Shown: positions 15,887-24,021, numbered from the stretch's first letter. The stretch: DNA of 64,000 bases from Nitrospirota bacterium (GCA_004296885.1 SCVN01000008.1:124001-188000); one strand, 5' to 3'. Numbers and translations: made by a program. Notes: generated by a model not told the origin, from the sequence alone.

Positions 15887-17575
15887 ATGAACACCCCTAC
15901 CCTGCTTCGCATCGTGCTGATCGCCATGGCCTGGGCTCTCCCGACCGCCGCTCTGGCGGAGGGGGGCAAGCCGGGCTTCCTGATCGTGGCCCCGGATCGC
16001 GGATTCCTGGGCAATCAGGAAATCCAGGCCCTCGTCCAGGACTTCAAGAAAGACTACCTCGGAGCACTGGCCCTGATCGGCCGGGATTATGCTGGCCCGG
16101 AAAACGAATATGCCGCCTATGCGACCAAGGCCATTCAGGAGTTGAAGCAGGCCGGGGCCACGGAGATCGTAGCCGTGCCCCTCTTCCTCTCGGCCTCCGA
16201 TCCGCTGTTGAAGCGGGTGGCGCCGGCGCTGCCGGCCTACGCCGGCGGCCTGGCCGTCCGCTGGGCTCCGGCCATGGCGGACGATTACCTGATCGGGCAA
16301 GTCCTGCTGGACCGGGTCGCCGCAATCAGCCAGCAACCGGCCGCCGAGCGTCTGATTCTGATCGGCACGGGCGCCATGGACGACGAGAACCAGAAAGCGC
16401 TGAAGACGGACATCGAGAAGCTGCTGGCCTACGTACAGCGCTACAAACGCTTCCGGGAGGCCGAGGCCGTCGTCTACTTCGACCGCGAGGCCGAGGGAGC
16501 GGAGAAGAAAAACCAGGAGATCAAGGCCCGCGTCCTCGCCCAGATCGCCAAGCAGGGGCGGACGGTGATCGTCCCCGCCTTCATCGGCCCCAAGTTCGAC
16601 AACGCCATGGCGCTCAGTTCCTGGCTCGAGCAGCAGTTCAAACCCCTTCAAGTGGCCTATCAGCAGTCGGAGTTGCTGCCCCACGCCAACGTCCTGCTCT
16701 GGCTCAAGAAGACCGCGAACCGTTCGGTCGCCGCCGCGCCCGGCGAGATCGGCGTCGTCATCATGCCCCACGGCTCCACGCAACCGTGGAACGACGCGGT
16801 CGAGCGGACGATCGCGCCGTTGAAAGCCAAACATCGCATTGAGATGGCCTACGGGATGGGCGATCCCTGGATCATCCAGGACGCGGTGACGCGCCTCGAG
16901 CAGCAGGGCGTGAAGCGCATCGTGTTCGTCCGGATGTACGCGCTGGAATCCCACATGAAACCCCTAACCGACTACATTCTCGGCCTCTCGGACCGCCCGC
17001 CGAGCGACGGGCAGGGGCACGGATTCGACCACGAGGCGGTCCCGCCCCATCAGATCCGCAGCGCCGCCCTCTTCTCGACCTTCGGCGGCTACGAAGAGTA
17101 TGCCGGTATCAGCCAGGTCATGTGCGACCGCATGATGGAAGTGAGCAAAGACCCGGGCAAAGAGACCGTGATCCTGCTCGCCCACGGGGAAGGCACCGAC
17201 GAGGGCAACAGCAAGTGGCTGGCGATCATGAACGGCAACATCGAACGGATCAAAAAGGACCCGCGGTGCGCCAGGTTCAAGACCATCCGGGCGGCGGCGG
17301 TCCGCGAGGACTGGCCGGACAAGCGCAAAGCGGCGGTGGAGGAAGTCAGACACATGATCGAAGAGGACGGAAAGAACAGCCGGGTAATCGTGATCGCCAA
17401 TCGCCTGTACGGCTCGGGGCCGTACAGGAAAATGCTCAAAGGACTGCAGTATGACCTCAACGAGAAGGGATTGGTCCATCCCGTGATTACCCGCTGGCTC
17501 GAGGAAGGCATCGGCCAGGTCGGCACCGCGCTGGCAAGACCGAGCGACTCGTTTCAGCGGCTCGCCCAGCAGTAA
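15887..17575 (+). CDS. Secreted CbiX-like chelatase with three homologous domains
   Basis: A 562-residue protein with a signal peptide (cleavage likely after LPTAALA, residue 24), so it should act in the periplasm. Residues 285-400 resemble CbiX/SirB-type chelatases, which insert Co or Fe into sirohydrochlorin: PHGSTQPW (H295) and a second His in YALESHMKP (H356) match the metal-binding pair. The first domain (about 29-150) has APDRGF in place of HGS and no second His. The third (about 425-545) keeps LAHGEG but lacks the second His. It lies 15 bp after tonB and just before the receptor, suggesting metal or tetrapyrrole handling after import. Substrate not known. Confidence 0.75.
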   Translation: MNTPTLLRIVLIAMAWALPTAALAEGGKPGFLIVAPDRGFLGNQEIQALVQDFKKDYLGALALIGRDYAGPENEYAAYATKAIQELKQAGATEIVAVPLFLSASDPLLKRVAPALPAYAGGLAVRWAPAMADDYLIGQVLLDRVAAISQQPAAERLILIGTGAMDDENQKALKTDIEKLLAYVQRYKRFREAEAVVYFDREAEGAEKKNQEIKARVLAQIAKQGRTVIVPAFIGPKFDNAMALSSWLEQQFKPLQVAYQQSELLPHANVLLWLKKTANRSVAAAPGEIGVVIMPHGSTQPWNDAVERTIAPLKAKHRIEMAYGMGDPWIIQDAVTRLEQQGVKRIVFVRMYALESHMKPLTDYILGLSDRPPSDGQGHGFDHEAVPPHQIRSAALFSTFGGYEEYAGISQVMCDRMMEVSKDPGKETVILLAHGEGTDEGNSKWLAIMNGNIERIKKDPRCARFKTIRAAAVREDWPDKRKAAVEEVRHMIEEDGKNSRVIVIANRLYGSGPYRKMLKGLQYDLNEKGLVHPVITRWLEEGIGQVGTALARPSDSFQRLAQQ

Positions 17576-17708
17576 CCGCGAGCACAGGTCGCCGTGAGAA
17601 CAGGCCGCCGGGCCTGCGGGATTCGTACGCCCGCAGCCCGGCACAGGAGACGTGTTGTCGCAACGAGCCCGGTCGAATATGGGCATCCACACAGAAGGAG
17701 CAGTGACA
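17576..17708 (+). promoter_or_regulatory. Hairpin-rich leader before the TonB-dependent receptor
   Basis: A long GC-rich hairpin at 17608-17641 pairs CCGGGCCTGCGGG with CCCGCAGCCCGG around an 8-9 nt loop. No T-tract follows, so it is not an intrinsic terminator. AGAAGGAG then provides the receptor ribosome binding site. It may limit read-through or stabilise mRNA. Confidence 0.4.
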
Positions 17709-19820
17709 ATGGAACCGAGAAAACGAACGCCGTCCCGTGTTTTCCGCGCGTTGGCGCTGGCCTGGTGTCTGACGGCCGGCACGCAACCCGGCGCCCTGTG
17801 GGCCCAGACCAGGATGCCGCCGTCGATGCCGCCGTCGACGCCCACCATTTCGCAGCCTGATTCCTCCGGTCAACAGGACCCTGGCGCCTCCCAGGAAACC
17901 ACCGGCCCGCAGGGGGCTGGCGCGCCGGTGGAGAGCCCGGACTATCTGCTCCCGATCGAAGGCAACGAAACCGTCATCACCGGCACCTGGACGCCCCACG
18001 CCCAGCGGGACTCGCCGGTGGAAATCGAGCGCATCACCGGCAAGATGCTGGAGCAGGCCGGCGCGACGAACATCGGGCAATCCCTGCAGGACGTGCCAGC
18101 GGTCCAGCCCGGCCGCGGCGGAGGCGGCTTCCCCCAGTTCCAGATTCAGGGGCTCCCGTCCATCAATACGCTCTTCCTGCTCAACAGCCAGGAAGTGATC
18201 GGCACGATCGAGGGCGCCACGTTCACGCGCGACATTCTGGCCTCGCCGGAAATCGACTCCATCGAAATCGTGAAAGGCGCGGCGGCGGTGCAGTACGGGA
18301 GCGATGCGATCGCCGGCGTCATCAACATCCGCACGAAATACGCGACTAAAGAGGCGGGGGCCACCATGTTCGGCCAATACGGCCGATTCAACACGGCCAC
18401 CGTGTTCGGCGCGCCGCAATTCAAGGTCGGGAAATTCAGCGGATTCTTCTCGGCCGGCACGCAATCGACCACCGGTTTCGACCTGAACCAAGCCACCCCT
18501 CAGACGGACGGCCCAGCCCAGGCCAACACGAAAAGCCTGAGCGGGAACCTCGCCTACGAGTTTTCGCCCCGCTCGAAGCTCTCCTTTTACTCGCGCTACT
18601 CGGACGACGAACGCAAGACCCGACAGAATCCCTCTCCGGCCGGCACCAGCATCCGCGAAGTGAAAGCCGACGTCCAGCGCTCACAGAACATCCTCCGATG
18701 GGATTATCAACCGGACGCGGTCTCGAACCTGATCGTCTGGGGCCACTACCAAAATTTCCTGAGCGACTCGTCCACCTTCCGGCTCGGCGACAACACCAGG
18801 ACCCGCTACTCCAGCTTTACGCAGGAACTGTTCGAACCGCAATTCCAGTACAGCCGGCAGGTCGGCAAGGAGCACCTCCTCACGGGCGGCGGCGAATACG
18901 ATATCCGGCGGGGCCGGGGGGTGAATCTGAAGGGAGGCGCCACGCAGTTGAACGAGTCCGCCCTCTGGGCTCAGGACGAAATCACCCTGATGAAGGACGT
19001 GGAAATCATGATCGGCGGACGCTACACGTCCAATAGCAAGTACGGCGGGTTCTTCAGCCCGCAGACGACGATCCTGGTCAAGCCGGGCGACTTCCGCGGG
19101 CGCTTTACCTATACCAGGGGGTTCCGAAGCCCCGACCTGGTCGAAACCGGGGGCGCCTTCGTGGAAGGCGGAGGAGTCGGCATCGTCGGCCGGGAGAACC
19201 TGCAGGCGGAAAAGTCCGTTAGCTACACGACGAACTTCGAATACTATTGGGAAAAGGCCAAGATCGGCGCGAGCTTCTTCCGGCACCAGGTCAGCAATCA
19301 GATCCAGTTCCTGGCCGGGGGCTGCTCGGCCGCCGAAGCCGCCGCGCTCGGCGTCACACTGCCGCTGTGCTTCAAGGGCACGAACGTGAGCGCGGTCCAG
19401 AGCCAGGGATTCGAGCTCGAGGCCGGCGGCAAACCGGCCAATTGGCTGTACGTCGAAACCGGCTACATGTACCTGGACGCGTACGACCAGAACACGGGTT
19501 CGCAACTGTTCCAACGATCGCCGCACTCGTTCAAGTCCAGGGTCGTGGTGGAACATGACGGCTGGAGCCTGACGACCCGCCTTCGCTGGTACTCTTCATT
19601 CGGGTTCGGCGACCTCAATACCAACCAGAAGATCGACCCGAACGAGAAAGCGCCGTCCAACTTGCAGCTCGACATGCGGCTGGCCAAGACGCTCAAGAAC
19701 GGCATCGAAGTCTACGGCGGTGGAGAAAACATGACGTCCTCCCGGATGAATTTCAGTTCGGGACTGATTCCGCAGACGGGCGTCATGCTCTGGTTCGTGG
19801 GTATGCGGATGACCCTGTAG
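17709..19820 (+). CDS. TonB-dependent outer-membrane receptor
   Basis: A 703-residue receptor from ATG 17709 with AAGGAG about 9 nt upstream. It has a signal peptide (about 30 residues, ending LWAQT), a possible TonB box (ETVITGTWTP), a plug domain with IGQSLQDVPAVQPGRGGG and IEIVKGAAAVQYGSDAIAGV, and a 22-strand-type barrel ending with an aromatic-rich strand (VMLWFVGMRMTL). Overall it is closest in style to BtuB/FecA-like receptors. Ligand is not evident; Fur-like sites and the CbiX-like neighbour favour an iron, cobalt or tetrapyrrole compound. Confidence 0.93.
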   Translation: MEPRKRTPSRVFRALALAWCLTAGTQPGALWAQTRMPPSMPPSTPTISQPDSSGQQDPGASQETTGPQGAGAPVESPDYLLPIEGNETVITGTWTPHAQRDSPVEIERITGKMLEQAGATNIGQSLQDVPAVQPGRGGGGFPQFQIQGLPSINTLFLLNSQEVIGTIEGATFTRDILASPEIDSIEIVKGAAAVQYGSDAIAGVINIRTKYATKEAGATMFGQYGRFNTATVFGAPQFKVGKFSGFFSAGTQSTTGFDLNQATPQTDGPAQANTKSLSGNLAYEFSPRSKLSFYSRYSDDERKTRQNPSPAGTSIREVKADVQRSQNILRWDYQPDAVSNLIVWGHYQNFLSDSSTFRLGDNTRTRYSSFTQELFEPQFQYSRQVGKEHLLTGGGEYDIRRGRGVNLKGGATQLNESALWAQDEITLMKDVEIMIGGRYTSNSKYGGFFSPQTTILVKPGDFRGRFTYTRGFRSPDLVETGGAFVEGGGVGIVGRENLQAEKSVSYTTNFEYYWEKAKIGASFFRHQVSNQIQFLAGGCSAAEAAALGVTLPLCFKGTNVSAVQSQGFELEAGGKPANWLYVETGYMYLDAYDQNTGSQLFQRSPHSFKSRVVVEHDGWSLTTRLRWYSSFGFGDLNTNQKIDPNEKAPSNLQLDMRLAKTLKNGIEVYGGGENMTSSRMNFSSGLIPQTGVMLWFVGMRMTL
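18057..18097 (+). repeat. 41-bp direct repeat, copy 1 (in the receptor plug)
   Basis: Identical over 41 bp to 20119-20159. It encodes AGATNIGQSLQDV in both genes and marks the duplication that produced the truncated receptor copy. Confidence 0.9.
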
Positions 19821-19851
19821 GGTGGCCATTCAACTGGAGAGGAGGTGCGCG

Positions 19852-20181
19852 ATGGCGAAGCTTGAACCGGCGGTGTGGGCTCCCTATTGCATCATCGCCG
19901 GCACCTTGATCGTGTCGATCCTTGCGGGCAAGGGCTGCGCCGCCGCTCCGGACGGCCCCACGGAGGCACGGCAAGAGAACGGCCGTGCACAGGCCGAAGC
20001 CGGGCCGTCTGCGCCGGTGCTGGGGAAGGATACCGTCTTCACCGGCACCAGGACGCAGCACAAACAAAAGGACTCCCCCGTGAAAATCGACCGGATCACC
20101 GGCACGACCTTGGAACAAGCCGGCGCGACGAACATCGGGCAATCCCTGCAGGACGTGCCCGGTCTTCAGCCGGGAAGGTAG
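19852..20181 (+). CDS. Truncated receptor copy: secreted plug-start fragment
   Basis: A 109-residue ORF with a hydrophobic N-terminus (YCIIAGTLIVSILAGKGC). Its last 50 residues (KDTVFTGTRTQHKQKDSP through IGQSLQDVPGLQPGR) copy residues about 85-136 of the receptor just upstream, then stop exactly where the receptor continues with its glycine-rich turn. The N-terminal 60 residues differ from the receptor's. It starts 31 bp after the receptor stop with GAGAGGAGG upstream. It could be a decaying duplicate or a small periplasmic protein carrying a TonB box. Identity at the protein level is clear; function is not. Confidence 0.6.
   Translation: MAKLEPAVWAPYCIIAGTLIVSILAGKGCAAAPDGPTEARQENGRAQAEAGPSAPVLGKDTVFTGTRTQHKQKDSPVKIDRITGTTLEQAGATNIGQSLQDVPGLQPGR
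20119..20159 (+). repeat. 41-bp direct repeat, copy 2
   Basis: Exact match to 18057-18097, near the 3' end of the truncated receptor copy. Confidence 0.9.
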
Positions 20182-20216
20182 CGATGGGGCGTCAACCAGC
20201 GAAAGGAGGGGGCACG

Positions 20217-20420
20217 ATGTCTTGCCCAAGATGCAAAGGCTTGATGGTCACCGAACCCTTTTCGGATTTTTATGCGATCGGCATTCCCCGGAGGTGCGTG
20301 AACTGCGGAGCCTTTCCCTATCTCAGCACCGTCTGGCCTGGCCCTTCGGGACACCAGCTCCAAAAGCGGAAGAGGTTGCTGCGACTCGCGCCAGGCCGCA
20401 CGCTGCCCAACTCCCGGTGA
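20217..20420 (+). CDS. Small zinc-ribbon protein
   Basis: A 67-residue protein starting MSCPRCKGLMVTEPF, with a second cysteine pair RCVNCGAF around residue 27, giving a CxxC-x20-CxxC zinc ribbon, and a basic tail (QKRKRLLRL). AAAGGAGG precedes the ATG by 7 nt. It follows the truncated receptor copy by 35 bp and may be co-transcribed with it. No function recognised. Confidence 0.65.
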   Translation: MSCPRCKGLMVTEPFSDFYAIGIPRRCVNCGAFPYLSTVWPGPSGHQLQKRKRLLRLAPGRTLPNSR

Positions 20421-20468
20421 CCGGAACAGACTGCGTCCAAACTGCCAACCGATTCCCCGCCTCCTTCG

Positions 20469-20498
20469 TTGCGGAAGCACGGCTCCAGCCGCTATACT
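20469..20498 (+). promoter_or_regulatory. Sigma-70-type promoter
   Basis: TTGCGG (20469-20474), an 18-bp spacer and TATACT (20493-20498), with a start near 20505, upstream of the double zinc-ribbon gene. Confidence 0.6.
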
Positions 20499-20536
20499 GC
20501 GGGGGAACGATTTCACGGAGGAAGCAACGCGGCACC

Positions 20537-20896
20537 ATGGCAGCCCTCACCGTCGAACAGGTCGAATCCCGATTGAGTTCGGTCCGCTGCGCCATCTGCA
20601 AGACCAGCGGGTTCTCGATCGACCGCCGGACCATGCAGGCGGATGGCGACTGGAAGGGCGCCTGCCAGAAGTGCCGCTACAGCTTTCCCGTCTACACCAA
20701 CATGGAGTTCTACCTGCGGACCCAGCCGGACGTGCCCTACCGGCTCAAGGAGATCACCTGCCCCGCCTGCGAGCACCGGGGCGTGGACCTGGACTTCCGC
20801 ATCGTCATGTCGGTCCGCGAAGCCATCTATTTCGTGACCTGCGCCGCCTGCGGGCACAAGTTCCCGGAACAGTCTTCCCTGGAAGCCTTCGAATAA
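20537..20896 (+). CDS. Double zinc-ribbon protein of unknown function
   Basis: A 119-residue protein with four CxxC pairs: CAIC (18-21), CQKC, CPAC and CAAC. These suggest two zinc ribbons, with hydrophobic strands such as EAIYFVTCAACGHKF between them. The ATG at 20537 was chosen because the similarity-rich part starts there; GGAGGAAG is rather far upstream (about 15 nt). No transmembrane segment. It has its own promoter at 20469-20498. Not recognised as a named family. Confidence 0.7.
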   Translation: MAALTVEQVESRLSSVRCAICKTSGFSIDRRTMQADGDWKGACQKCRYSFPVYTNMEFYLRTQPDVPYRLKEITCPACEHRGVDLDFRIVMSVREAIYFVTCAACGHKFPEQSSLEAFE

Positions 20897-20921
20897 CCAA
20901 ACCCGCCCCGCCCGATTGGTG

Positions 20922-20927
20922 TATACT
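20922..20927 (+). promoter_or_regulatory. -10 element six bases before an ATG (possible leaderless transcript)
   Basis: TATACT ends 6 nt before the ATG at 20934. A start at the normal distance would fall on the A of ATG. No good -35 was found. Confidence 0.45.
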
Positions 20928-20933
20928 GTACCC

Positions 20934-21107
20934 ATGGATAAGCCCAAGACCCAACAGCCGCCGGAAGTAGAGCAGAAATCCCGCAAAGAGATTCCGCTCA
21001 TCTCCGTTCCCAACGACCGGGACATGATCGCGTCTGAAATGGAAGAACTCTTCGACGAAGACAAGGTGACACACAAGCACGGTTCAGCAGAACCCGAAGC
21101 AGACTAA
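20934..21107 (+). CDS. Small acidic protein, unknown
   Basis: A 57-residue hydrophilic protein (MDKPKTQQPPEVEQKSRKEI at the start; acidic middle MIASEMEELFDED). No cysteine motif or membrane segment. There is no Shine-Dalgarno, but a TATACT element 6 nt upstream suggests leaderless expression. It lies 37 bp after the double zinc-ribbon gene. Coding status rests on codon use and this promoter. Confidence 0.5.
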   Translation: MDKPKTQQPPEVEQKSRKEIPLISVPNDRDMIASEMEELFDEDKVTHKHGSAEPEAD

Positions 21108-21159
21108 TTCCCAGCCTCAGTTCTCAGCCTTCACACACCATATCTTCTGTGCTGATCCG

Positions 21160-21367
21160 TTTAGCAGGCTGACCGTTCCTGCCTGCTCAGACGCTTCGGC
21201 TTGACCGCAGTAAGCGTCGCATCTGCTGGCCTGCGCAACTTGCTGGCTTCCTGCTCCGCAAAGCCAGCTTCAAACAGTGCTCGGCCTCCTTCGGAACGCA
21301 TCTGCTCGCTAACTCCCGGTGCCCTCGCCTCCGCGATTCGCGACGCAGGACCGGTCAGCCTGCTAAA
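21160..21367. mobile_element. 208-bp element bounded by 16-bp perfect inverted repeats (MITE-like)
   Basis: TTTAGCAGGCTGACCG (21160-21175) is the exact reverse complement of 21352-21367. The interior has no supported gene. No target-site duplication was seen at the ends, so it could be a MITE relic or a long-range hairpin. It lies between convergent genes at the edge of a low-GC segment. Confidence 0.5.
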
Positions 21368-21380
21368 TGCTAACAAAGGG

Positions 21381-21420
21381 GAAAGGCGACGAGTCGCTTG
21401 CAGACCCGTCGCCTTTCTGT
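21381..21420. terminator. Strong hairpin between convergent genes
   Basis: GAAAGGCGACG (21381-21391) pairs with CGTCGCCTTTC (21408-21418). With A/T-rich outer pairs it can terminate in both directions. Beyond it, up to 21567, I see no gene; base composition drops towards the orphan gene. Confidence 0.65.
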
Positions 21421-21567
21421 CGCGGTGAAGCATCGCTCCTCACGGAGAGTGCCTTGTTGGCTAACCCTTTTGAGCAACCTATAGGGTTCCGCCCAGCTAT
21501 CCCAACCCAGTGCCGAGAAAAGACTCCCACCACCTTTCAAGCAGCCTTCGCCACATATTCTCAACTG

Positions 21568-22347
21568 CTACAACTTCGTGATTTTGATTTCTTGAACCAT
21601 CGCATCGGGGGTTTCGCGACGAGTTCCAGGCCACTCCAGTTCAAGTTTTATCTCAGCCGGAGGTCCCTTCTCAAAGAAGACTTGAACTTTGAAGCGGTGC
21701 GTGCCAGGCGGAATATGAGAGGTCATCTTCCTTGGCCATGTACCTGGCTGAACGATAAAGCGAAGCTGTGGAGTATCCACACCCCCCGAAAGTAATCCGT
21801 CGGTTATTCTTTGAAGTTCTGGTGGATAGATACGAGCAAATGGAATGAGGACTTTGTCCTGGGGTGGGATTTCCGTCGACTTGGTGCCGTCCCATTCTAG
21901 ATAAACTGGCTCAGCATTCATCCAGGCCTTGAAGGCATTGCCCTCTAGTTGCTGGAGATCTACAAGTTTCACATGTTTGACTATAAGAGTGGTTTCAGAA
22001 GATTTGTTTTCGATTTGCACTCGAAATCTATAACCTCGGAACGATTCATTCCCAAGAACAACTTGCTCCACAAATGGCTTTTCGTTCTTAAACTCGATGC
22101 CAGCGATCTGTTTCTTGGGCAGAAGTTTCTCCGCAGATGGAGCATGAACAGAGCGGTCCGTCCCGATATTAATGTTCACATCCCGGCCAGCCTGGATTGA
22201 CTGTGGCGAATCTTTCATTTCCTGAACGACGTTGCCACTGTCGCCACCCCCCTTGCTGAAAAGCGAGAATACACCACTTATAACCGCAGCAAAAACAACA
22301 GCGACCGCCCCAATCCAGGCCGTTTTGACAGCGACTGACTTAGGCAT
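21568..22347 (-). CDS. Low-GC orphan: single-pass membrane protein with QAGRDVNI motif
   Basis: A 259-residue protein with one N-terminal membrane helix (TAWIGAVAVVFAAVISGVF), then a linker with SPQSIQAGRDVNINIG, a short motif I recall from many mobile-island membrane proteins, then a soluble beta-rich domain of about 190 residues. The gene is clearly poorer in GC than its neighbours, suggesting recent transfer. It lies alone on the minus strand between the 21160-21420 repeats and the 22448-22714 repeats. Function unknown. Confidence 0.65.
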   Translation of the reverse strand: MPKSVAVKTAWIGAVAVVFAAVISGVFSLFSKGGGDSGNVVQEMKDSPQSIQAGRDVNINIGTDRSVHAPSAEKLLPKKQIAGIEFKNEKPFVEQVVLGNESFRGYRFRVQIENKSSETTLIVKHVKLVDLQQLEGNAFKAWMNAEPVYLEWDGTKSTEIPPQDKVLIPFARIYPPELQRITDGLLSGGVDTPQLRFIVQPGTWPRKMTSHIPPGTHRFKVQVFFEKGPPAEIKLELEWPGTRRETPDAMVQEIKITKL

Positions 22348-22447
22348 ATACTTACCCCTACCTCACGTGACGATCCATACTCACCGCCGCGAATCCTATG
22401 CGCTTTTTCAGAGTAGAGCAAGAACGTTGTGCGTGATCCATTCCGAG

Positions 22448-22496
22448 CAGGGACAGGTCCCTCAGCGGCCTGTCCCTGCCACCCCCTCTCTCTTTT
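22448..22496 (+). repeat. GGGAC-type repeat hairpin, copy A
   Basis: CAGGGACAGG (22448-22457) pairs with CCTGTCCCTG (22469-22478), followed by a C/T-rich tract and TCTTTT. It is preceded by TTCCGAGC. Copies B (36163) and C (62241) share the CCGAGC flank, the GGGAC stem and the CTCTCTTTT tail. It resembles a REP-type or terminator hairpin on the plus strand. Confidence 0.75.
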
Positions 22497-22521
22497 GCCT
22501 CGGCTGGAATCTTTTCCACAA

Positions 22522-22714
22522 GGAGGCATGTGGCGGCGAGCGATGTCCGCCGGAGCGGCGGGGTCCCCGCCCGGCGTCAGGAGAAGGAAAGCTGGAACTG
22601 ACCGAGGCGTCGCAATTGAAAATCGTGGCCGAGGGAATTCCAGAAGGTTTCCGCTCCTGACCGCCGTGGAAGGGGTGCCGTGGGAGGCGCGGAAGCGAGA
22701 GGCCGCATGCCTCC
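22522..22714. repeat. 193-bp dispersed palindromic element, copy A
   Basis: The ends GGAGGCATG and CATGCCTCC form a 13-bp terminal stem; an inner stem pairs GTCAGGAG with CTCCTGAC and CTGGAA with TTCCAG. About 30 nt in the centre differ from copy C at 62309-62499, while both arms are nearly identical. It ends 25 bp beyond the stop of the Rsm22-like gene. No supported protein. Confidence 0.85.
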
Positions 22715-22739
22715 GCCCTCTCCTCGTCAATCGCGCTCT

Positions 22740-23951
22740 TCAAACCGATCTGATGATTTCGACTGTGGCTTCGGATGGAATGCGGCCGATGGTGGACTCC
22801 CGGCCTTTCCGTTCTTTCCGGACAATCTGATCGATCCTGACGATCGCGCCGCGGTGCCAGTCGTCCACGGGCGCATTCGAGTCCGACCGCAGCCGATCCT
22901 GCCGACCCACTTCAGGCCGCCCCATCTCATTACACAGCCAGGCCCTCTTCTCCCCCTTCATGATGCGCAGCTCGCTCACCACCCGATAGACCTCCGGACT
23001 GCGCAGCACGATGGTCTGTCCGTCTTTTCTGAGGAGAAGGTAGGAAAACTTCAGCGCGTCTTTGATAAAGCCCACCCTCCGGTCGATGGCCGCAACGACC
23101 GGCGGCGGCTCCCAGAGCCGCTCCTCATGGCACCAGTCCTCTGCCTTGACGAGGGCTGGGCAGGGTCGCTCGTGCAGGCAGGGGCTGTAGACGTTGCAGG
23201 CCCCGTCCGTCACCAACTGGTCACGAAGCTGGAGCAGAGGCCTGGAGGTGTCGCGCAAGGCCGGTTCCACGATCATCATGGTGCCCTGCGGATGCAGGAG
23301 GCCGAGGAGGTCGCGGAGCAATTGGACCCGTCTGGTGATCGGATCACGGGCGTCCGGGAACAGTTCGTTCACGACGTTCCCCAGGACGATCAAATCGTAG
23401 GGTCCATTGGCCACGCTCGTCGGAAACCTGCCTGCGCCCCACCCGCCCATGTCTCCTTTGACCGTGACCAGACGCAGGCTTGGCCCTAGCTCGATTGCCT
23501 TGTACGCATTCCACAGCCGTTCGCACAGGCCCAGGGCCAGAGCCGACCGTTCCACGGTCACGACTTCGCCTTCGACGTCGCGCAGGGCCTCGGTGGAGTT
23601 CAGCCAATCCAAGACCGCGAGCCCCGTAGTGCCGATCCCGCCACCGAGATCCAGGACCCTAAACTGCCCCTTGGCTCCCTGTCCTGCCGCAAGGGGTGGC
23701 GGCATCTCTTCCAGCAGGGCTTGGACTTTGGCGAGATTCACCGGAAGGTAATAGGCCAGGTAGGCGGCTCGAAGCTGATCCTGATCCAGGTAGGACGTCC
23801 GGAGGTCTTGCCGGTCCTTGGTGAAGAGTTGCGAGAGCGATTCCACCCCGTGGCAGAGCTGTGGCAGTCGGGCTTCCAGGACGTCCTGGTCCGTCAATCC
23901 GGATGCCTCGGCGAGGACTTTCAGTAAGGGAGTTGAGAGGGATTGGGCCAT
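22740..23951 (-). CDS. Rsm22-like SAM-dependent methyltransferase
   Basis: A 403-residue protein with a class I methyltransferase core: motif I VLDLGGGIGTTGLAVL (about residue 100), acidic motif VVTVERS and motif IV DLIVLGNVVNELFP. The C-terminal half has the cysteine-rich stretch of the Rsm22/METTL17 family (CPALVKAEDWCHEERLWEPP). That family acts on the small ribosomal subunit and can bind a 4Fe-4S cluster. It is divergently placed relative to the small gene at 24022. Bacterial members are poorly studied; a role in ribosome assembly is inferred. Confidence 0.8.
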   Translation of the reverse strand: MAQSLSTPLLKVLAEASGLTDQDVLEARLPQLCHGVESLSQLFTKDRQDLRTSYLDQDQLRAAYLAYYLPVNLAKVQALLEEMPPPLAAGQGAKGQFRVLDLGGGIGTTGLAVLDWLNSTEALRDVEGEVVTVERSALALGLCERLWNAYKAIELGPSLRLVTVKGDMGGWGAGRFPTSVANGPYDLIVLGNVVNELFPDARDPITRRVQLLRDLLGLLHPQGTMMIVEPALRDTSRPLLQLRDQLVTDGACNVYSPCLHERPCPALVKAEDWCHEERLWEPPPVVAAIDRRVGFIKDALKFSYLLLRKDGQTIVLRSPEVYRVVSELRIMKGEKRAWLCNEMGRPEVGRQDRLRSDSNAPVDDWHRGAIVRIDQIVRKERKGRESTIGRIPSEATVEIIRSV

Positions 23952-23958
23952 GCGCCGG

Positions 23959-23988
23959 TTGACCGTTAGAAAGGTCGTAGTGTATCTT
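23959..23988 (+). promoter_or_regulatory. Sigma-70-type promoter
   Basis: TTGACC (23959-23964), an 18-bp spacer and TATCTT (23983-23988), with a start near 23995, serving the gene at 24022. Confidence 0.6.
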
Positions 23989-24021
23989 GAACTACCCTCG
24001 AACTACTAGGGAGCCACGACC

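Noticed and set aside
17576-17708. Cobalamin riboswitch before the receptor gene
   Set aside because: A CAGGAGAC string and a CGCAAC string are present, but in the wrong order and without the GCCACTG and CCGGTGCGAATCC-type elements needed for the B12 aptamer.
22462-22743. Protein encoded by the palindromic element (minus frame containing SSSFPSPDAGRG, seen in both copies)
   Set aside because: The frame is open in both copies because the arms are conserved as DNA; the variable centre breaks protein similarity, there is no ribosome binding site, and base pairing explains the conservation better.
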